Shown in pieces: positions 7,126-8,997 of a stretch of 8,997 nt of DNA. Under the pieces are notes generated by a model. That model saw only the letters and a program-made list of their open reading frames with translations, did not search any database and had not been told where the DNA came from. Position 1 is the stretch's first letter, and the number at the start of each line of letters is the position of its first letter. The stretch spans positions 1 to 8,997 of the forward strand of contig JAJFIE010000412.1 in the NCBI GenBank assembly GCA_021775275.1, read 5' to 3'. The stretch is from Rhodospirillales bacterium. Lineage in GTDB: Bacteria > Pseudomonadota > Alphaproteobacteria > Rhodospirillales > Casp-alpha2. The position numbers and the translations under genes are program-made.

Positions 7126-7161
7126 GTTGAGCGGAATGGTTTTGGTGGTGGAGAGGTGTTT

Positions 7162-7386
7162 CTAGACGACGATATTCAGATAATATCCACGCGGCACGTC
7201 CGTTCGTGGCGGCTCACTGGTGGTCAAGGCACGGTCGAGCCGCTTGACGGCAATCTGTTGTTCAGGTGTGTCGTTGCCACGGTTCACATTGGCGCGCAGT
7301 TGCACTTCATGGGTTGCGCCATAGTTGGAAGGTCGGCGAACGGCGTTCAGTGTCGGGGGGCTGGAAATGCTTGTCGCTTCAGTCAT
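7162..7386 (-). CDS. Small orphan protein, 74 residues, conserved-looking, function unknown
   Basis: Predicted 74-residue protein starting MTEATSISSPP at ATG 7386; a GTG three codons upstream (7395) is an alternative. No convincing Shine-Dalgarno precedes either, which lowers certainty about the start. The N-terminal 20 residues are Ser/Pro-rich and look disordered. The middle (GATHEVQLRANV, 23-34) is amphipathic, followed by PEQQIAVKRLDRAL (41-54), a likely helix. The protein ends RTDVPRGYYLNIVV. There is no signal peptide, membrane segment or cysteine. It lies between a Nudix gene and the MmgE/PrpD gene on the same strand. I do not recognise a named family; the ending resembles that of the 60-residue protein at 8037-8219. 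Composition is protein-like and the opposite-strand frame looks like a shadow, so a real gene is likely. Confidence 0.6.
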   Translation of the reverse strand: MTEATSISSPPTLNAVRRPSNYGATHEVQLRANVNRGNDTPEQQIAVKRLDRALTTSEPPRTDVPRGYYLNIVV

Positions 7387-7442
7387 GAGCGACACCGTAG
7401 GCAGTAATGGTTAATCGAACGTAAAAGTTATTGTGGATAGAG

Positions 7443-7967
7443 TTAAAAACCGGGCCCGCTGTAACCCACATCCGGTACGGCCCCGGCACGGTGCTGATCC
7501 AGCGCCCATTTCACACTGGTAAAGGCCAAATCATCCCAGGGGATATCGTCCCAGTGAAAAAGCCTGACTTCTGCGGTTTCGTCGCCCACGGAGTACTCCG
7601 GCTTGGCCAGCTTCGCCAAGTGTATGACATAGAGTTGACTGATATGGGGCAGTTCGAAAATGCCGATCAGACCTTCGATGATAATATCGGCGTTGGCTTC
7701 TTCGCGGGCTTCGCGAATAGCGCCTTCGGCGGTGCTTTCATTCAACTCCAGATAACCTGCGGGAAATGTCCAGAAACCCTTGCGCGGCTCTATGGCGCGA
7801 CGACACAGCAAAAACCGGTCTTCGTACAGGCACACCGCGCCCGCCACAATTTTAGGGTTCTGATAGGCGACATAGCCGCAATCGGTACATACCAGCCGTT
7901 TACGGTTGTCGCCGTCCGGGACCATTTCTACGCTGGGACCTGGCATGCTGTCGGATTGATCGGACAT
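7443..7967 (-). CDS. Nudix hydrolase with a partial zinc ribbon
   Basis: A 174-residue Nudix hydrolase, which cleaves nucleoside-diphosphate-linked compounds with Mg2+. The Nudix box runs from Gly71 through Glu77 to R85-E86 and E89-E90 (G-x5-E-x7-RE-x2-EE). The consensus Gly after the EE pair is Asn92, a change I believe occurs in this subgroup. WTFPAGYLE precedes the catalytic helix. Upstream, RLVCTDCGYVAYQNPK (24-39) is the second half of a NudC-like zinc ribbon (C27, C30); the first Cys-x-x-Cys pair usually before PDGDNR is absent. The C-terminal WDDIPWDDLAFTSVKWAL is also typical of this group. Substrate unknown; ADP-ribose, NADH or other dinucleotides are candidates. ATG 7967 has no clear ribosome site. 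Cytoplasmic, and possibly in a minus-strand operon with the small genes on either side. Confidence 0.9.
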   Translation of the reverse strand: MSDQSDSMPGPSVEMVPDGDNRKRLVCTDCGYVAYQNPKIVAGAVCLYEDRFLLCRRAIEPRKGFWTFPAGYLELNESTAEGAIREAREEANADIIIEGLIGIFELPHISQLYVIHLAKLAKPEYSVGDETAEVRLFHWDDIPWDDLAFTSVKWALDQHRAGAVPDVGYSGPGF

Positions 7968-7978
7968 GAGAGGAATGT

Positions 7979-8007
7979 GGTAAGTTCTTGATAGGGAAAC
8001 AAGTCAA
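7979..8007 (-). promoter_or_regulatory. Possible promoter giving a near-leaderless Nudix transcript
   Basis: TTGACT (8002-8007) is a good -35 box on the minus strand. The hexamer 17 bases on, CTTACC, is a poor -10. If used, transcription would begin about 5-6 bases before ATG 7967, which would fit the missing Shine-Dalgarno. Very tentative. Confidence 0.18.
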
Positions 8008-8036
8008 CCGGACAAGATTACGGAGCCGCAGCGGCG

Positions 8037-8219
8037 TCAGATACTAATGTCAACAATGATGCCGCGCGCAGGGTCAGATGGCCCTTTGCCTTCAAAGTTT
8101 ACTGCCGCTTTTTCCTGCGGAACGGTCAGTGCCGCGAGGTTGCGCTCATGTTGCAACGACTGACGTATGGCCTGCGCCGCAAACTCAATGGCGACCGGTG
8201 CTGTTGGTCCTTCAACCAT
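8037..8219 (-). CDS. Small orphan protein, 60 residues, function unknown
   Basis: Predicted 60-residue protein starting MVEGPTAPVAIEF at ATG 8219, with AGGAGA 5 bases upstream; the frame is open to 8252 but that site decides the start. Residues 9-30 (VAIEFAAQAIRQSLQHERN and onward) look like one amphipathic helix. A Gly/Pro-rich linker follows, and the protein ends DPARGIIVDISI, a short strand-like tail. There is no signal peptide and no cysteine. The layout (one helix, linker, hydrophobic D-I-x-[VI] end) recalls small putative motility (YjfB-like) proteins of proteobacteria, and a likely chemosensor is divergent next door, but this is a weak inference by eye. It lies 69 bases upstream of the Nudix gene on the same strand. 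Confidence 0.62.
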   Translation of the reverse strand: MVEGPTAPVAIEFAAQAIRQSLQHERNLAALTVPQEKAAVNFEGKGPSDPARGIIVDISI

Positions 8220-8224
8220 CAAAC

Positions 8225-8230
8225 TCTCCT
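8225..8230 (-). promoter_or_regulatory. Ribosome binding site of the 60-residue protein
   Basis: AGGAGA on the minus strand, 5 bases before ATG 8219. It is the main support for this small ORF being translated. Confidence 0.6.
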
Positions 8231-8242
8231 GATGAGCCTGAC

Positions 8243-8271
8243 AGCATAACACAATATTCCCGAAAATGGAA
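8243..8271 (-). promoter_or_regulatory. Candidate sigma-70-type promoter of the 60-residue gene
   Basis: On the minus strand TTCCAT (8266-8271) and TATGCT (8243-8248) are 17 bases apart in an AT-rich stretch. They match TTGACA and TATAAT at three and four of six positions. Transcription would begin near 8236, leaving a leader of about 17 bases that holds the AGGAGA site. Confidence 0.35.
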
Positions 8272-8331
8272 ATTCACGGATTGGTGTGCACGGGTTTCGG
8301 ACGGAAATTACTAGTCATGTGAGGGCGTTAG

Positions 8332-8346
8332 TGGCACATCTGTGGC
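8332..8346 (+). promoter_or_regulatory. Sigma-54-like -24/-12 element upstream of the sensor gene
   Basis: TGGCAC (8332-8337) is a perfect -24 half, and the invariant GG (8333-8334) and GC (8345-8346) are exactly 10 bases apart. The -12 half reads TGGC rather than the preferred TTGC. Transcription would start near 8358, about 66 bases before ATG 8424. Sigma-54 control is common for motility genes in alphaproteobacteria, so the context is sensible, but no enhancer site was identified. Confidence 0.33.
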
Positions 8347-8380
8347 GAGACTCTATCCGTTTCATGAGGAATGGCGTAGT

Positions 8381-8422
8381 ATGTCGAAGACAGTGACAAT
8401 ACGATCTGGGCGATCTGGATGA
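8381..8422 (+). other. 13-codon upstream ORF (possible leader peptide or frameshifted gene start)
   Basis: ATG 8381 opens MSKTVTIRSGRSG and stops at TGA 8420-8422, one base before ATG 8424 of the sensor gene. GAGGA (8366-8370) stands 10 bases upstream of 8381, whereas ATG 8424 has no clear ribosome site. Either this is a short coupled leader, or a one-base insertion after codon 6 has split the original N-terminus: codons 8400-8423, read in the sensor frame, give YDLGDLDD and look like coding sequence. Confidence 0.3.
8402..8419 (+). repeat. Imperfect 9-bp tandem repeat
   Basis: CGATCTGGG is followed immediately by CGATCTGGA, just ahead of the sensor's ATG. It could reflect slippage during replication, or simply coding for the repeated Asp-Leu in the sensor frame. 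Confidence 0.4.
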
Positions 8423-8423
8423 T

Positions 8424-8997
8424 ATGAACCATGACCCGACCAGCGATGGCGCCTACCTGGACCTGCGTGCGCAACAGCACGCGGACAAATCCTTTATGGG
8501 TGGAACCCGTCTGTCAACCCGGACCGCCCTGTTTTTCTTTGTTGGCGTCCTGGCCATGGTGGCGTTCGCCACCATGTATTTCCATGCAGATCAGCGTCTG
8601 TCCCAGGCCCTCGGTTCGTGGAAAGATGCCCAACGCGTAGCCGGTGCGGTGTCTGAGCTCAGCCGCGCCATTGACGATGTCAGGGTGTTCGACGCGCGGG
8701 TGCGCGATACCGGCGATCCTGTGGCGTCACAGGGCCATCGCCGTGCCGTTGACCGGGTCGCCGTGGCGCTGGATATCCTGCAACGCATTCCCCAGTCGGA
8801 TTCCATCCGCGATCCTATCATCACCACCCGTGACGCTTTCGCCAATTACAGCGTTGAGTTTGCGACCATTGCCGATACCCGCGCCAAACTGGGCGTGACC
8901 GAGAATTCAGGCCTGAAGGGTCAGCGGCGCGATATCGCCACCACCATCCGGGAGCTGATGAATGCTAATGGTCTGGGCGCATTATTGGGTGATTTTG
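8424..8997 (+). CDS. Membrane sensor with HBM-like periplasmic domain (probable chemoreceptor or kinase), N-terminal part
   Basis: The frame is open from ATG 8424 to the window end: 191 complete codons, starting MNHDPTSDGAYLDLRAQQ. After a 33-residue polar N-terminus comes one membrane helix (TALFFFVGVLAMVAFATMYF, 34-53), then a long helical, presumably periplasmic region. Near residues 156-179 the string LGVTENSGLKGQRRDIATTI recalls the helical bimodular (HBM) ligand-binding domain, whose mid-part commonly reads G-x-x-x-x-x-GL-x-G-x-LR. HBM domains occur in methyl-accepting chemotaxis proteins and some histidine kinases and bind small organic acids. The second membrane helix, HAMP and output domain would lie beyond the window, so the output type is unknown. 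The cytoplasmic tail before the first helix is longer than in classical chemoreceptors. The start is uncertain (see the upstream ORF at 8381). Confidence 0.8.
   Translation, partial: MNHDPTSDGAYLDLRAQQHADKSFMGGTRLSTRTALFFFVGVLAMVAFATMYFHADQRLSQALGSWKDAQRVAGAVSELSRAIDDVRVFDARVRDTGDPVASQGHRRAVDRVAVALDILQRIPQSDSIRDPIITTRDAFANYSVEFATIADTRAKLGVTENSGLKGQRRDIATTIRELMNANGLGALLGDF

Noticed and set aside
7436..7460. GC-rich palindrome GGGCCC followed by a T-run at the end of the Nudix gene as a terminator
   Set aside because: The palindrome has no loop and cannot form a hairpin, and the T-run contains the gene's own last codons.
7431..7991. Plus-strand open frame of 186 codons opposite the Nudix gene
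   Set aside because: The minus strand encodes an unmistakable Nudix box; the plus frame is its mirror.
8020..8040. GCCGC/GCGGC inverted repeat between the 60-residue and Nudix genes as a terminator
   Set aside because: The arms are separated by a single base, so only a very short stem could form, and no T-run follows on the minus strand.
8431..8898. Short closed ORFs in other frames over the sensor gene (8431-8640, 8591-8845 minus, 8644-8898)
   Set aside because: The frame starting at 8424 stays open to the window end and contains a membrane helix and HBM-like motif; the others are shadows.

Overview
This is an ordinary-looking chromosomal segment of an alphaproteobacterium, probably Rhodospirillales-like. 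The evidence is the mtaB-ftsY gene order, moderately high GC, the style of the Nudix and small orphan proteins, and an HBM-type sensor at the right edge. No RNA gene, insertion sequence, CRISPR array or phage gene was seen. The window is densely coding, with no gene-free stretch longer than about 210 bases.

Left block, + strand (1-3408): the 3' part of mtaB (tRNA t6A37 methylthiotransferase), then ftsY (signal recognition particle receptor). Two tandem-duplicated EamA/DMT-type membrane transporters follow, each starting 8 bases after the gene before it. The four genes read as one operon.

Middle block: a minus-strand pair (3413-5039) encodes a 71-residue GatC/AtzG-like small protein and an amidase-signature enzyme whose reading frames overlap by 11 bases. 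The pair converges on the transporter genes with only 4 bases between stop codons. Divergent from the pair, 46 bases away, is a DUF924-family gene (5086-5679). Its 3' end overlaps by 26 bases that of a convergent MmgE/PrpD-family gene (5654-7045, minus). A perfect 15-bp palindrome lies upstream of the MmgE/PrpD gene and is the best operator candidate in the window.

Right block: three minus-strand genes (a 60-residue orphan, a Nudix hydrolase with half a zinc ribbon, a 74-residue orphan) lie upstream of the MmgE/PrpD gene. The two orphans end in a similar motif (D-x-x-R-G, then a short hydrophobic strand). On the + strand, a membrane-anchored sensor with an HBM-like periplasmic domain (chemoreceptor or kinase) starts near 8424 and runs off the window. 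Its leader contains a sigma-54-like element and a 13-codon upstream ORF ending one base before the gene's ATG, so either a leader peptide or a frameshifted N-terminus.

Functionally, the left end is housekeeping (tRNA modification, membrane protein targeting). The amidase pair, the MmgE/PrpD protein and perhaps the transporters suggest catabolism of small amides or organic acids, but this is inference from family membership. No clearly new multi-gene system is evident. The most interesting points are the amidase/small-subunit pair, the palindrome, the matched orphan C-termini and the sensor's leader.
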